From positions 1 through 25,393 of the forward strand of contig JBKHDT010000031.1 in assembly GCA_046541195.1 (NCBI GenBank): 25,393 nucleotides of DNA, read 5' to 3'. Origin of the DNA: JBKHDT01 sp046541195. Its GTDB lineage: Bacteria > Pseudomonadota > Gammaproteobacteria > Halothiobacillales > Halothiobacillaceae. The notes below the pieces were generated by a model. It was not told the origin of the DNA, ran no database searches, and saw only the letters and a list, made by a program, of their open reading frames with translations. A program made the translations under genes and the position numbers. Positions 1 through 6,924 of this stretch are shown here, piece after piece (within the stretch, counting starts at the first letter, position 1; each line of letters begins with the position of its first letter).

Positions 1-75
1 ATAATGATGCGCGCGGTTTTCGTGCGGACGAGCCCCGACAGGTCGAATTCCGATCCTGGCGCGATTCGCCCAATC

Positions 76-91
76 TGGCCCGGTTCATGCT
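76..91 (+). promoter_or_regulatory. Sigma54-type promoter of glnA
   Basis: The sequence TGGCCCGGTTCATGCT matches the -24/-12 consensus TGGCACG-N4-TTGCW at 10 of 12 defined bases, with the invariant GG (77-78) and GC (89-90) exactly ten bases apart. The predicted transcript start is near 102, giving a leader of about 70 bases to glnA. NtrC-activated sigma54 promoters are the established mode of glnA control, and ntrBC lie downstream here. The expected NtrC enhancer would fall at or beyond the left edge of the window, and I see no good copy inside it. Confidence 0.65.
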
Positions 92-170
92 TAGCTATCG
101 CTCATCGCCAGCCTCGGGCCGGCAACAACTTCCAAAACCCAGACACGAATCCCCCTTCGGAGGTCAATAA

Positions 171-1580
171 ATGTCCGTAGCAAACGTTCTCAAGATGATC
201 GAGGAAAACGGCGTCCAGTTCGTCGATTATCGTTTCACAGATACCCGTGGCAAGCAGCAGCACGTCACCTACCCGGCCAGCCAGATCGACGAGGACGCGC
301 TGGAGTCCGGTGCCATGTTCGACGGTTCCTCGATCGCCGGCTGGAAGGGCATCAATGCCTCGGACATGATTTTGATGCCCGATACCGAGTCGGCCCGAAT
401 GGACCCGTTCTCCGAGGAGCCGACCCTGATCCTGGTCTGCGACGTGATCGAGCCCGATACCATGCAGGGTTATTCGCGTGACCCGCGGTCCGTGGCCAAG
501 CGTGCCGAGGCCTACCTGGCCAGCACCGGCATCGCGGACACGGCCTTCTTCGGACCGGAAAACGAGTTTTTCGTGTTCGAGGACGTGCGCTGGGGCGCCG
601 ACATGTCCGGCAGCTTCGTCAAGGTCGACTCCGCCGAAGCGCACTGGAACACCGAGCGTGTCTACGAAGACGGCAACATGGGGCACCGTCCGCGGGTCAA
701 GGGCGGCTACTTCCCGGTTCCGCCGGTCGACTCCCTGCATGACATCCGTCAGGCGATGTGCCTGGTCCTCGAGGAGATGGGCCTGAAGGTCGAGGTCCAC
801 CACCACGAGGTTGCTACGGCGGGCCAGTGCGAGATCGGCGTGGCGTTCAACACGCTGGTCAAGAAGGCCGACGAGGTCCAGACCCTCAAGTACGTGATCC
901 AGAACGTGGCGCACACCTATGGCAAGACGGCAACCTTCATGCCCAAGCCAATCGTGGGGGACAACGGTTCGGGCATGCATGTGCACCAGTCGCTGGCCAA
1001 GGACGGAAAGAACATGTTCTCCGGCGACGGTTATGCCGGTCTCTCGGAGACGGCGCTGTACTACATCGGCGGCATCATCAAGCACAGCCACGCGATCAAC
1101 GCCTTCGCAAACCCGTCGACCAACAGCTACAAGCGCCTGGTTCCGCACTTTGAGGCGCCGGTCAAGCTGGCCTACTCGGCGCGCAACCGTTCCGCTTCCA
1201 TCCGGATTCCGTTTGTGACCAACCCGAAGGCGCGCCGGATCGAGCTGCGCTATCCGGATTCCACCGCCAACCCGTACCTGGCCTTCGCAGCCATGATGAT
1301 GGCCGGCCTGGACGGCATCCAGAACAAGATCCACCCCGGCGAGGCCGCAAGCAAGAATCTCTACGATCTGCCGCCGGAAGAGGAGAAGAACATTCCCGAA
1401 GTGGCCTTCTCTCTGGAGCAGGCGCTTGATGCGCTGGACAAGGACCGCGAGTTCCTGAAGAAGGGCGACGTGTTCTCGGACGAGTTCATCGATGCCTACA
1501 TCGAGCTCAAGGGCGAGGACGTGCAGCGCATCCGCATGACCACGCATCCGGTCGAGTTCGACATGTACTACAGCCTCTGA
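171..1580 (+). CDS. glnA: Glutamine synthetase, type I
   Basis: This enzyme makes glutamine from glutamate, ammonia and ATP and is the entry point of ammonia assimilation in the cytoplasm, acting as a dodecamer. The 469-residue length equals that of the E. coli enzyme. Visible family motifs are MFDGSSIAGW near residue 50, the metal-site FGPENEFF near 127, NGSGMHVHQS near 265 and the NRSASIRIP stretch near 343. The adenylylation tyrosine is Tyr398 in NLYDLPPEE, so activity control by an adenylyltransferase is expected. The ATG is preceded by GGAGGT at 159-164 with good spacing. A sigma54-like promoter lies upstream and an intrinsic terminator follows, so it is probably transcribed mainly on its own. 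A 510-codon open frame on the opposite strand is a composition artefact. Confidence 0.99.
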   Translation: MSVANVLKMIEENGVQFVDYRFTDTRGKQQHVTYPASQIDEDALESGAMFDGSSIAGWKGINASDMILMPDTESARMDPFSEEPTLILVCDVIEPDTMQGYSRDPRSVAKRAEAYLASTGIADTAFFGPENEFFVFEDVRWGADMSGSFVKVDSAEAHWNTERVYEDGNMGHRPRVKGGYFPVPPVDSLHDIRQAMCLVLEEMGLKVEVHHHEVATAGQCEIGVAFNTLVKKADEVQTLKYVIQNVAHTYGKTATFMPKPIVGDNGSGMHVHQSLAKDGKNMFSGDGYAGLSETALYYIGGIIKHSHAINAFANPSTNSYKRLVPHFEAPVKLAYSARNRSASIRIPFVTNPKARRIELRYPDSTANPYLAFAAMMMAGLDGIQNKIHPGEAASKNLYDLPPEEEKNIPEVAFSLEQALDALDKDREFLKKGDVFSDEFIDAYIELKGEDVQRIRMTTHPVEFDMYYSL

Positions 1581-1624
1581 TCCGAGGCGCTGCCGGGAGA
1601 CAGTTTCCGGCTGCAACAGCGCGG

Positions 1625-1650
1625 GGCGCCCCATTTCGGGGCGCCTTTTT
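1625..1650 (+). terminator. Rho-independent terminator of glnA
   Basis: A perfect 8-bp GC-rich stem (GGCGCCCC at 1625-1632 pairing with GGGGCGCC at 1638-1645) with a five-base loop ATTTC is followed directly by TTTTT. It lies 45 bases after the glnA stop codon. It is the clearest intrinsic terminator in the window. Confidence 0.93.
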
Positions 1651-1790
1651 CGTGCGGATGCCCGTGCAAGCGCGGGAATCGATCACCAGAAACGGTGGAC
1701 GTTCGCCCCACGCCTGTTCAGGCTATGATGCAACACCCGCCCGGCGCGAAACCACCGGGCGGGCGTTGCCTTTCCCGGAGGAGCCGTGCA

Positions 1791-2303
1791 TTGAAACGAG
1801 CAACCTGGTCCATTCTCATCCTCTGGCTGCTGCCAGGCACGGTGCCTGCCGAAACCATCTATCGCCTGATGGACGAGCAGGGCAACGTGACCTTCACCGA
1901 CGAGCCGTTGCCCGGCGCGATGCCCGTGCAGGTCGATCCGACACCGCCCATGGAACTGGTCATCCCCAGCATCCCCGAACGCAAGGCAAGGCAGCAAGCC
2001 GATCAGCCCGAAAGTGGCGAATACAGCCGGCTGGCGATCGCCTCGCCCGCCGACGGCGCCACGATCGAGGCGCGTGTTGGGGGCGTGTTGATGATCGAGC
2101 TGGATATCGAGCCGCCACTTGCAGCCTCCGACCGGGTGACGATTTTCCTCGATGACACGCCGGTCGTTTCCGACACCTCCGGTACGCGTCACGCGGTCAG
2201 CTCCATCAGCCCGGGAAGTCACCAGATCCGCTTCGAAATCCGGCGCGGAGACGAAACCATCGCCCGAAGCCCCGCTCAGGCCTTCGAATTTGCTGCCCCC
2301 TGA
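1791..2303 (+). CDS. Secreted DUF4124-domain protein
   Basis: A 170-residue protein of unknown function. Residues 1-20 form a signal peptide (basic KR, hydrophobic core ILILWLL, cleavage after VPA). The next segment, ETIYRLMDEQGNVTFTDEP, is the typical DUF4124 pattern. Residues from about 80 onward look like a beta-rich Ig-like domain (SPADGATIEA...SPGSHQIRFEIRRGD). It is therefore likely periplasmic or envelope-bound. I chose the TTG start because a strong Shine-Dalgarno GGAGGAG (1777-1783) sits seven bases upstream and the signal peptide begins there; the in-frame ATG at 1695 has no such support. DUF4124 genes also occur between glnA and ntrB in pseudomonads, so the position is conserved, but no role in nitrogen control has been shown by the sequence. 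Confidence 0.85.
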   Translation: MKRATWSILILWLLPGTVPAETIYRLMDEQGNVTFTDEPLPGAMPVQVDPTPPMELVIPSIPERKARQQADQPESGEYSRLAIASPADGATIEARVGGVLMIELDIEPPLAASDRVTIFLDDTPVVSDTSGTRHAVSSISPGSHQIRFEIRRGDETIARSPAQAFEFAAP

Positions 2304-2403
2304 CCGACCACTAGCCCGCCGATACGTCGCCAGGCTGCCAGGCACGGGGCTGGTTCCGGGCAATCCTCCTGCATCGCACCCATCGATCCGCGCCTTGTTT
2401 CGG

Positions 2404-2436
2404 TGCGCAATGCCCGTGATGCACTACAATTGTGCG
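2404..2436 (+). promoter_or_regulatory. NtrC enhancer: one strong and one weak site
   Basis: TGCACTACAATTGTGCG (2420-2436) fits the dyad TGCAC-N7-GTGCA at 9 of 10 positions. An adjacent weaker copy, TGCGC-N7-GTGAT (2404-2420), matches 7 of 10, and the two centres are 16 bases apart. The strong site is centred about 131 bases upstream of the start predicted from the sigma54-type promoter at 2533-2548, which is a usual enhancer distance for NtrC. No protein-coding gene lies at the site. Confidence 0.65.
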
Positions 2437-2532
2437 CGACTGGCCGGGGCAGGGCGCCTGCTTTTGGGCGCGACGATTCCTCGCGCCTGCCAGCGTGCGG
2501 CTGCAGGCCCCTTCGGTGCCCCGGGCATCCCT

Positions 2533-2548
2533 TGGTTCAAGTCTTGCT
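2533..2548 (+). promoter_or_regulatory. Sigma54-type promoter upstream of ntrB
   Basis: TGGTTCAAGTCTTGCT has GG (2534-2535) and GC (2546-2547) with the required ten-base gap and a perfect -12 element TTGCT. It matches 9 of 12 defined bases of TGGCACG-N4-TTGCW. The predicted start is near 2559. Combined with the NtrC site upstream, this suggests nitrogen-regulated transcription either of ntrBC with a leader of about 380 bases or of a separate RNA. Confidence 0.55.
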
Positions 2549-2558
2549 AAAGGTAATT

Positions 2559-2939
2559 GCTGCAAGGAAAACGCTGCACGGAGCCTCCGCGGCCTCCTGC
2601 AGCGATCCCCGGGCGGATCGGTGCCCGGCCCGGGCTTTGCGATCGACCGGCTTGGGCCCTGACGCGGCAGGGCAGCCGTGCCCGCACGGGCCGCTCTGCC
2701 GGGCCTGTCGGACATGGCCGGTCGAGGCGACCGGACACCGACTGCTGACCGGATCTGGAGCGCGCGTCGCGGATGGCGATCCCGCCTGACGCGAACGAGC
2801 GCCACCGACAGCCTGAAGCGGCCGGCAGGGCGGCAGGCCGGCGGTTGAATCCGGTGCGACGGCCCCGGAACGTCTCCGATCAAATCGGAGTCGCTTGTCC
2901 AAACCCTTGCTGCATTACCCGAACGGCGTCAGGTCATCG
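2559..2939 (+). other. Structured non-coding leader or candidate small RNA
   Basis: The region from the DUF4124 stop (2303) to ntrB has no convincing gene: the open frames on either strand are low-complexity Arg/Pro/Gly/Ala translations without ribosome sites. Downstream of the sigma54-like promoter it is rich in hairpins. These include 2666-2700 (GGCAG/CTGCC outer stem around CCGTG/CACGG), 2718-2734 (CCGGTCG, loop AGG, CGACCGG) and 2874-2890 (CTCCGAT, loop CAA, ATCGGAG). None has a T-tract, so no separate 3' end is evident. It could be a long ntrBC leader or a nitrogen-controlled RNA comparable in context to Pseudomonas NrsZ. Function is inferred only. Confidence 0.35.
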
Positions 2940-4037
2940 ATGGAACTGTCCGAATCACACTCAATCACGATGCACGAGCGCCTGCTCGAGTGCCAGAATA
3001 CAGCGGTTCTGCTGCTGGATGACGAGCTCGTGCCGCACTATCTCAATCCTGCGGCGGAGGCGCTGCTCTCGACCAGTGCCCAGAACGCGTACCGCCACGG
3101 GCTTTCGATCTGGCTCAACAGCAATCCTCGGCTCAAGCAGGCGCTCTGCGAGGCCCTGCAGACGGGCCAGGGCGCCACCCTGCGAGAATCCGCGCTGGTG
3201 ATGCCGCACGGCGACGCCACCGCCACCGACTGCAGCGTCACCCCGGTGGAAGACGAGAAACTGGGCCTGTACCTGCTGCTGGAGATTGCGGACATCGACC
3301 GGCACCTGCGCATTGCCCGGGAAGATCAGCTCATCTCGCTTCACCAGACCACCCGGCAGCTGGTCCGGGGCCTGGCCCACGAGGTCAAGAACCCCCTGGG
3401 CGGTCTGCGCGGTGCCGCGCAGCTGCTTGATCGGGAGCTGACCGACCCGGCGCAGCGTGAGTACACGCGGATCATCCTGCACGAGACCGATCGGCTCCGC
3501 ACGCTGGTCGACCGGATGCTCGGACCCAATACCCTGCCGCAAAAAGGCTGGGAAAACATCCACGAACCCCTGGAATACGTCCGACAGCTGCTTCGGGTCG
3601 AATGCGTGGAATCCGCCATCCGCATTCGCTGCGACTACGATCCGAGCATCCCGGAGGTGTGCATCGACACCGACCAGATCATCCAGGCCGTGCTGAACAT
3701 CGCGCGCAATGCCGTGCAGGTGCTCGAAAGCACGCCCGAACCGCGCCTGCTGTTCCGAACCCGGGTATTGCGGCAGTTCACCCTCGGTCACACGGTCCAC
3801 AAGCTCGTGGCCCGCATCGACATCGAGGACAACGGGCCCGGCATTCCCGAAGCGCTTCAGGAAAGCATCTTCTTTCCCATGGTTTCGGGTCGCCCGGACG
3901 GGACCGGCCTGGGCCTGTCGATTGCCCAGACGCTGATCGCACAGCATGGTGGACTGATCGAGTTCAAGTCCCGCCCCGGAGAAACCGTATTCACCCTGCT
4001 GCTACCCATTTCGACCGCCACGGAGTCCCAGCCATGA
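2940..4037 (+). CDS. ntrB: Nitrogen regulation sensor histidine kinase NtrB
   Basis: NtrB phosphorylates and dephosphorylates NtrC according to PII signalling of nitrogen status. It is cytoplasmic and has no membrane segment. In the 365-residue form, an N-terminal PAS-like domain (residues 15-120) includes LLLDDELVPHYLNPAAE. The H-box is RGLAHEVKNPLGG with phosphoacceptor His147. The kinase core shows the N-box NIARNAVQ, DNGPGIPE and GTGLGLSIAQ. The motif FFPMVSGRPDGTGLGL is characteristic of NtrB. I chose the ATG at 2940 because of AGGT at 2931-2934. A TTG at 2895 (15 residues longer) has GGAG only four bases upstream, buried in a hairpin. The ATG at 2970 matches the family N-terminus but lacks a ribosome site. 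The stop overlaps the ntrC start by ATGA, showing translational coupling. Confidence 0.96.
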   Translation: MELSESHSITMHERLLECQNTAVLLLDDELVPHYLNPAAEALLSTSAQNAYRHGLSIWLNSNPRLKQALCEALQTGQGATLRESALVMPHGDATATDCSVTPVEDEKLGLYLLLEIADIDRHLRIAREDQLISLHQTTRQLVRGLAHEVKNPLGGLRGAAQLLDRELTDPAQREYTRIILHETDRLRTLVDRMLGPNTLPQKGWENIHEPLEYVRQLLRVECVESAIRIRCDYDPSIPEVCIDTDQIIQAVLNIARNAVQVLESTPEPRLLFRTRVLRQFTLGHTVHKLVARIDIEDNGPGIPEALQESIFFPMVSGRPDGTGLGLSIAQTLIAQHGGLIEFKSRPGETVFTLLLPISTATESQP

Positions 4038-5497
4038 ACCAGGCCTCGCTGAAACACCCCGAAGGCAATGCCGCGGGCTCGTCCCGCTGGCCCCATGACG
4101 AGACACTCTGGGTCATCGACGATGATCCTTCCATCCGGTGGGTGCTCGAGCGTGCCTTGGGCAAGGAGGGATTTCCCGTCGAGACGTTCGAGACGGCCAA
4201 CGAGGCGCTGGAGCGGATCCAGGCGCAGCAGGAAGAGCCGGCGGCCATTCTCTGTGACATCCGCATGCCGGGCATGGACGGACTGGCGTTCATGAACCGG
4301 GTCAGCGAGGCACACCCGGACCTGCCCGTGATCATCATGACCGCGCACTCGGATCTCGACAGCACGGTCAACGCCTTCGAGGGCGGAGCCTTCGACTACC
4401 TGGCCAAGCCATTTGACGTCGACGAGGCGGTGGAACTGGCACGACGGGCTTGCGCGTCCAGAAAACCGCCGGCGCCTGCCGAGTCCCGGGAGCCCGCTCC
4501 CACCGCGGAGATCATCGGCAATGCTCCGGCCATGCAGGAGGTCTTTCGTGCCATCGGGCGCCTGTCGCGCTCGAACATCACGGTGCTCATCAACGGGGAG
4601 TCCGGCACGGGCAAGGAGCTGGTCGCACGCGCCCTGCACAATCACAGCCCCCGGCGAAACCAGCCGTTCATTGCCATCAATACCGCGGCGATACCCAAGG
4701 ACCTGCTTGAATCGGAACTGTTCGGCCATGAAAAGGGCGCGTTTACCGGGGCTCAGGCCCAGCGGCGCGGGCGCTTCGAGCAGGCCGACGGTGGCACGCT
4801 CTTCCTCGACGAAATCGGCGACATGCCTTTCGACCTTCAGACCCGCCTGCTGCGTGTACTGGCGGACGGTCAGTTCTACCGGGTGGGTGGGCATATCCCG
4901 ATCCGCGCGGACGTGCGGGTGATTGCCGCCACCCACCAGAAACTCGAGGAACGGGTGAAGCAGGGCCTGTTCCGGGAAGACCTGTTTCATCGACTCAATG
5001 TCATCCGGCTGCACCTGCCTTCGCTGCGGGAACGGCGCGAGGACATTCCCGCGCTGCTGGCGCATTTCATCGAACGGGCGGCGCAGGAACTTGGCGTCCC
5101 GTCCAAGGTGCTGTCCCCGGAAGTCAGTGCCTATCTTTCGGGACTGGACTGGCCCGGCAACGTCCGGCAGCTGGAAAATACCTGCCGCTGGCTGACCGTG
5201 ATGGCACCTGGCAACGAGGTCGTCATGGACGACCTGCCTTCTGAACTGACCAGTCGCGATGAGGAAGGCGCCACGCCCAGGACCCCGGACTGGGAAGATT
5301 TGCTCAGACAGTGGGCACGGCTGCGCCTGGCCACGGGTGCACAGGACCTGCTGGACGAGGCGACGCCCCGCTTCGAGCGGGTCTTGCTGGAGGTCGCGCT
5401 CGAAAAGACCCGCGGCATGAAACAGGAAGCCGCCATCCTTCTGGGGTGGGGGCGCAACACCCTGACCCGGAAAATGAAGGAACTCGGAATGGACTGA
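4034..5497 (+). CDS. ntrC: Nitrogen regulation response regulator NtrC
   Basis: This is the sigma54-dependent activator paired with NtrB. The 487-residue protein has a receiver domain (about residues 25-140) with acidic VIDDDPS, phosphoacceptor Asp75 in CDIRMPGMDG and Lys125 in KPFD. The AAA+ domain has Walker A GESGTGKE (188-195), the sigma54-contacting loop GAFTGA (235-240) and Walker B GGTLFLDE (253-260). A Fis-type helix-turn-helix occupies the last 25 residues (MKQEAAILLGWGRNTLTRKM). The ATG overlaps the ntrB stop by four bases. It has a 20-residue N-terminal tail before the receiver domain, a little longer than in E. coli. Candidate target sites occur upstream of glnA and ntrB in this window. 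Confidence 0.97.
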   Translation: MNQASLKHPEGNAAGSSRWPHDETLWVIDDDPSIRWVLERALGKEGFPVETFETANEALERIQAQQEEPAAILCDIRMPGMDGLAFMNRVSEAHPDLPVIIMTAHSDLDSTVNAFEGGAFDYLAKPFDVDEAVELARRACASRKPPAPAESREPAPTAEIIGNAPAMQEVFRAIGRLSRSNITVLINGESGTGKELVARALHNHSPRRNQPFIAINTAAIPKDLLESELFGHEKGAFTGAQAQRRGRFEQADGGTLFLDEIGDMPFDLQTRLLRVLADGQFYRVGGHIPIRADVRVIAATHQKLEERVKQGLFREDLFHRLNVIRLHLPSLRERREDIPALLAHFIERAAQELGVPSKVLSPEVSAYLSGLDWPGNVRQLENTCRWLTVMAPGNEVVMDDLPSELTSRDEEGATPRTPDWEDLLRQWARLRLATGAQDLLDEATPRFERVLLEVALEKTRGMKQEAAILLGWGRNTLTRKMKELGMD

Positions 5498-5498
5498 T

Positions 5499-5514
5499 GC
5501 CCGCCGGGGCGGGC
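5499..5514. other. GC-rich inverted repeat between convergent genes
   Basis: GCCCGC and GCGGGC pair around a CGGG loop just after the ntrC stop, in the 65-base gap between convergent ntrC and the HAD gene. There is no T-tract on either strand, so it is at best a weak or Rho-assisted terminator. Confidence 0.25.
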
Positions 5515-5562
5515 GCGCAGCCAAAACCGCAGCCCGACTGTCCCCGACGCGGCCGGTTCAGC

Positions 5563-6249
5563 TCAGCTATGCGCATCACCCAGGGCGCGATACAGGATTT
5601 CGAAGCTGGGCAGCGCCGGATACGGGTCGGTGACCATCGGTTCAAGGCGGCTGTCGGGCCGGGCGATGGCCAGCAGGTGCCGGATTCCGAACCGGGCGGC
5701 GGCATCAAGCACGCTGAGATTGTCGTCGACCAGTACGGTCCGGTCCGGGTCGAAGGACTCGTCGCGGGCCAGGGACGACCAGAAACAGGCATCCTCCTTC
5801 GGGCAGCGATAATCGTGCGAGCTGATGATCCGGTCGACATGCTCGTCCAGAGCGGTGCGGGCGACCTTGAGGTTGATGCTGTCCCGATGGGCATTGGTCA
5901 CGATCACCCGGCGCTTGCCCATGGTACCGGCACGTTCGAGAAACGCCGGGACCCAGGGATGCACGTCGATCAGGTGGGCGACCTCCTGCTTGAGCGACAC
6001 GATATCGACCGCCAACTCCCGACACCAGTAGTCCAGGCAGTACCAGTCGAGCTTGCCGCGCAGGGCCTGGTAATCATCATGCAGGCGCTTTCGGGCCTGG
6101 GCCTCGGGCAAACCCGCGATCTCCCCGAATCGCCTCGGCAGGTGATCGAGCCAGAAATGGTTGTCGAAATGCAGATCAAGCAGCGTGCCATCCATATCCA
6201 GCAGGATGGTGTCGATATCCTGAAAATCGAAAGTTTCAAATGCGCTCAT
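5563..6249 (-). CDS. yrfG: HAD-family GMP/IMP nucleotidase, YrfG type
   Basis: A 228-residue haloacid-dehalogenase phosphatase closely resembling E. coli YrfG, a 5'-nucleotidase acting on GMP and IMP. Motif I is LLDMDGTLLDL with nucleophile Asp18 and acid/base Asp20. Shared family signatures are NHFW near residue 30, DWYCLDYW near 67-74, motif II VTNAHR, the motif III lysine in YRCPKED, and motif IV VLVDDN. It is cytoplasmic with no signal peptide. The ATG at 6249 gives the family N-terminus; the ribosome site is weak (GGA close to the start). A TAGAAT element (6280-6285 on the - strand) could be its -10 box, but no good -35 box is seen. It is a lone gene, convergent with ntrC and divergent from thiS. 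Confidence 0.93.
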   Translation of the reverse strand: MSAFETFDFQDIDTILLDMDGTLLDLHFDNHFWLDHLPRRFGEIAGLPEAQARKRLHDDYQALRGKLDWYCLDYWCRELAVDIVSLKQEVAHLIDVHPWVPAFLERAGTMGKRRVIVTNAHRDSINLKVARTALDEHVDRIISSHDYRCPKEDACFWSSLARDESFDPDRTVLVDDNLSVLDAAARFGIRHLLAIARPDSRLEPMVTDPYPALPSFEILYRALGDAHS

Positions 6250-6714
6250 GGTCCGTGACGTGACTTGGTGGTACGCGTTATTCTAGGAGATCACTGCACG
6301 AATGCTTGAGATTTCCGGTTGGGGCATGGATGTTCCGGATGGCGTCCCGGGCCTTCGAATCACGATGGCGCGTGGCGCAGGCGGCTGGATCGCAAAGCCC
6401 TGCGCACGGTCTGATCGAACCCATCCCCGGGATGCAGGGGGATGCAGGATGCGATCGCGAACCTCGTGACCGGTACGCGAGTGGCCGCGAAGAACCGGAT
6501 CATGACCTGTCCGGTTTCCAAGGGCGGGTCGGCACGAATCCAGACCCGCCGCTGCGTGGCTGCACGAAGTCATGGATGGCTTGGTGCAGGGTTGCCCAGG
6601 GCAGGCCGTCCCTGGATTGGCCTGCCAGAAAATGCTTGCCAGGTGCTCGACGTGACGCCCGACCCAGGGGCGGTGACACCTGGGTTCACCGACCACCAAC
6701 CCGGTATCGACACC
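6250..6714. other. Intergenic gap with no recognisable gene
   Basis: These 465 bases separate divergent yrfG and thiS. The open frames here translate to low-complexity sequence or run into thiS without a ribosome site. I looked for a thiamine-pyrophosphate riboswitch before thiS and did not find the CTGAGA or ACCTGATC-type core on either strand. A 7-bp inverted repeat (CATCCCC 6422-6428 with GGGGATG 6438-6444) and short direct repeats of GATGCAGG near 6431-6449 are the only structure noted. Confidence 0.5.
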
Positions 6715-6921
6715 ATGTCCATCCAGATTTTCCTGAACGGCGAACCCCGCGAACTGCCTGAAGGCACCTCGCTCAGGGACCTGATTCTCGAACTTGACCT
6801 CGAGGGCAAGCGCTATGCGATCGAGATTGACGCGGAAATTGCGCCACGTGCCGAACATGCGACCCGCATCCTGCGCGACGGTGAACGCGTCGAGGTGGTT
6901 CAGGCCATCGGTGGAGGCTGA
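6715..6921 (+). CDS. thiS: Sulfur carrier protein ThiS
   Basis: ThiS is a ubiquitin-fold protein that carries sulfur as a C-terminal thiocarboxylate for thiazole synthesis in thiamine biosynthesis. The 68-residue product begins MSIQIFLNGEPRELPEG and ends VEVVQAIGGG; the terminal Gly-Gly is the site of adenylation and thiocarboxylation. Length and sequence fit Pseudomonas-type ThiS. The ATG is set by the family N-terminus, as the ribosome site upstream is weak. The usual partner thiG does not follow: ggt starts three bases after the stop. thiG is presumably elsewhere in the genome, unless the protein serves another sulfur-transfer route. Confidence 0.93.
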   Translation: MSIQIFLNGEPRELPEGTSLRDLILELDLEGKRYAIEIDAEIAPRAEHATRILRDGERVEVVQAIGGG

Positions 6922-6924
6922 ACG

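Noticed and set aside
102..1634. 510-codon open frame antisense to glnA
   Set aside because: It mirrors a strongly supported glnA, lacks family features and is explained by high GC codon bias.
2447..2462. Second sigma54-like element GGGCAGGGCGCCTGCT
   Set aside because: The GG and GC spacing is right, but it has more GC-driven chance matches, lacks the -24 T and the TT of -12, and lies only about 45 bases from the NtrC site; the element at 2533 is better.
2531..2547. tRNA T-loop look-alike GGTTCAAGTC
   Set aside because: Flanking bases do not form the 5-bp T stem, there is no acceptor or anticodon arm, and the same bases fit a sigma54 promoter.
2311..2883. Open frames on both strands in the gap before ntrB
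   Set aside because: Low-complexity Arg/Pro/Ala/Gly translations with no ribosome site or family pattern; the gap is better read as regulatory or RNA.
6250..6714. Thiamine-pyrophosphate riboswitch before thiS
   Set aside because: The conserved CTGAGA and ACCTGATC-type segments are absent on both strands.
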